From: Fimenecus sp051881395
GTDB taxonomy: Bacteria > Bacillota > Clostridia > Oscillospirales > Acutalibacteraceae
Direction of reading: 5' to 3'
Assembly (NCBI GenBank): GCA_051881395.1
Contig: JBJEPU010000176.1
Location: 1-6,401 of the forward strand
Length of the DNA stretch: 6,401 nt
Part shown: piece after piece, positions 6,202 to 6,401 of the stretch
How the letters are laid out: each line of letters begins with the position of its first letter
How positions within the stretch are numbered: position 1 is the first letter of the stretch
The notes under the pieces: generated by a model
Seen by the model: the letters and a program-made list of their open reading frames with translations, nothing else
The model's database searches: none
Told to the model about the DNA's origin: nothing
Translations under genes and position numbers: made by a program

Positions 6202-6325
6202 TGTAGGGGGCGGTCGACCTCGGCCACCCATGGATTTTGATGTGATTTTGCCCCTCCGTCACGCGCCTTGCGCGTGCCACCTCCCCAACAAGTGGGGAGG
6301 TTTGCGGAACGGTCAAGACTGTTCC
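6202..6325. repeat. Chain of GC-rich hairpin repeats between genes
   Basis: Four inverted repeats follow one another without coding potential: TGTAGGGGG then an imperfect GGGCGGTCGA/TCGGCCACCC (6208-6229); CACGCGC/GCGCGTG with a CTT loop (6260-6276); ACCTCCCCA/TGGGGAGGT with an ACAAG loop (6279-6301); and GGAACGGT/ACTGTTCC with one G-U pair (6306-6325). Similar TGTAGGGGC-, CCTCCCC- and GGAACGGTCAAGAC-type modules are, from memory, common between genes in gut Clostridia. Function unknown. Confidence 0.6.
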
Positions 6326-6349
6326 CTACGCACGAAATACATTTTACAG

Positions 6350-6389
6350 GGTAGGGCGGGGGTGATTCCCCTGTTAGGGGAAATGTCTG
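6350..6389. repeat. Right arm of the ~40-bp inverted repeat
   Basis: This is the reverse complement of positions 3-41 with one extra base in the G/C-run. Its hairpin is TTCCCC (6366-6371) with GGGGAA (6377-6382) around a TGTTA loop. It directly continues the hairpin chain at 6202-6325, which suggests that it is another module of the same intergenic repeat material. Confidence 0.8.
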
Positions 6390-6396
6390 TTATAAT
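6388..6396 (+). promoter_or_regulatory. Possible -10 of a promoter leaving the window
   Basis: A consensus TATAAT (6391-6396) is preceded by TGT, giving an extended -10. The TG comes from the end of the right repeat arm. No good -35 lies 16-18 bp upstream, where the hairpin of the repeat is. The gene it would serve is beyond the window. Confidence 0.35.
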
Positions 6397-6401
6397 AGAG
6401 T

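Noticed and set aside
3..6389. Transposon or integrated element bounded by the inverted repeats
   Set aside because: There is no transposase, integrase or visible target-site duplication, and the content is housekeeping- and sensor-like; a dispersed repeat explains the arms better.

Overview
The window looks like chromosomal DNA of a Gram-positive Clostridia-type bacterium (Bacillota, perhaps an Oscillospirales-like gut lineage). I infer this from mid-range GC, strong AGGAGG-type Shine-Dalgarno sites, extended -10 (TGnTATAAT-like) promoters, an EF-G-2-type GTPase, a VanS/VanR-like two-component pair and GC-rich hairpin repeats between genes. No species can be named from this sequence.

Layout. 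Positions 1-319 are non-coding: a repeat arm (3-41), a strong hairpin terminator serving the minus strand (about 93-136) and two degenerate 50-bp direct repeats (201-250, 269-318). A 689-residue EF-G-like translational GTPase runs on the minus strand (2389 to 320) from a well-formed promoter. A 266-bp divergent region (2390-2655) separates it from a plus-strand set: a 64-residue two-helix membrane protein (2656-2850), an OmpR/PhoB-family response regulator (2941-3630) and an 836-residue membrane sensor histidine kinase (3605-6115) that overlaps the regulator by 26 bp. A long perfect hairpin (6136-6176) ends this set. Positions 6177-6401 hold a chain of GC-rich hairpin repeats and a possible promoter pointing out of the window.

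How it may work together. The kinase has a large extracytoplasmic domain of unknown ligand, a six-helix membrane part and a complete phosphoacceptor (HDLKT) motif. It should phosphorylate Asp52 of the regulator. A tandem 7-bp direct repeat with 11-bp phasing, the spacing expected for an OmpR/PhoB-type regulator, lies just upstream of the promoter of the small membrane protein. The simplest hypothesis is that the regulator controls this promoter, and that the small protein is either an accessory of the kinase or a target of the system.

The most unusual points are: the same ~40-bp hairpin-bearing repeat near both window ends in inverted orientation (39 of 40 positions, one gap); the putative operator; the unrecognised small membrane protein with a hairpin touching its ribosome-binding site; and the kinase, whose ATPase domain lacks the normal DxGxG box and whose sensor I do not recognise. 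I see no mobile-element gene, CRISPR array, tRNA or rRNA.
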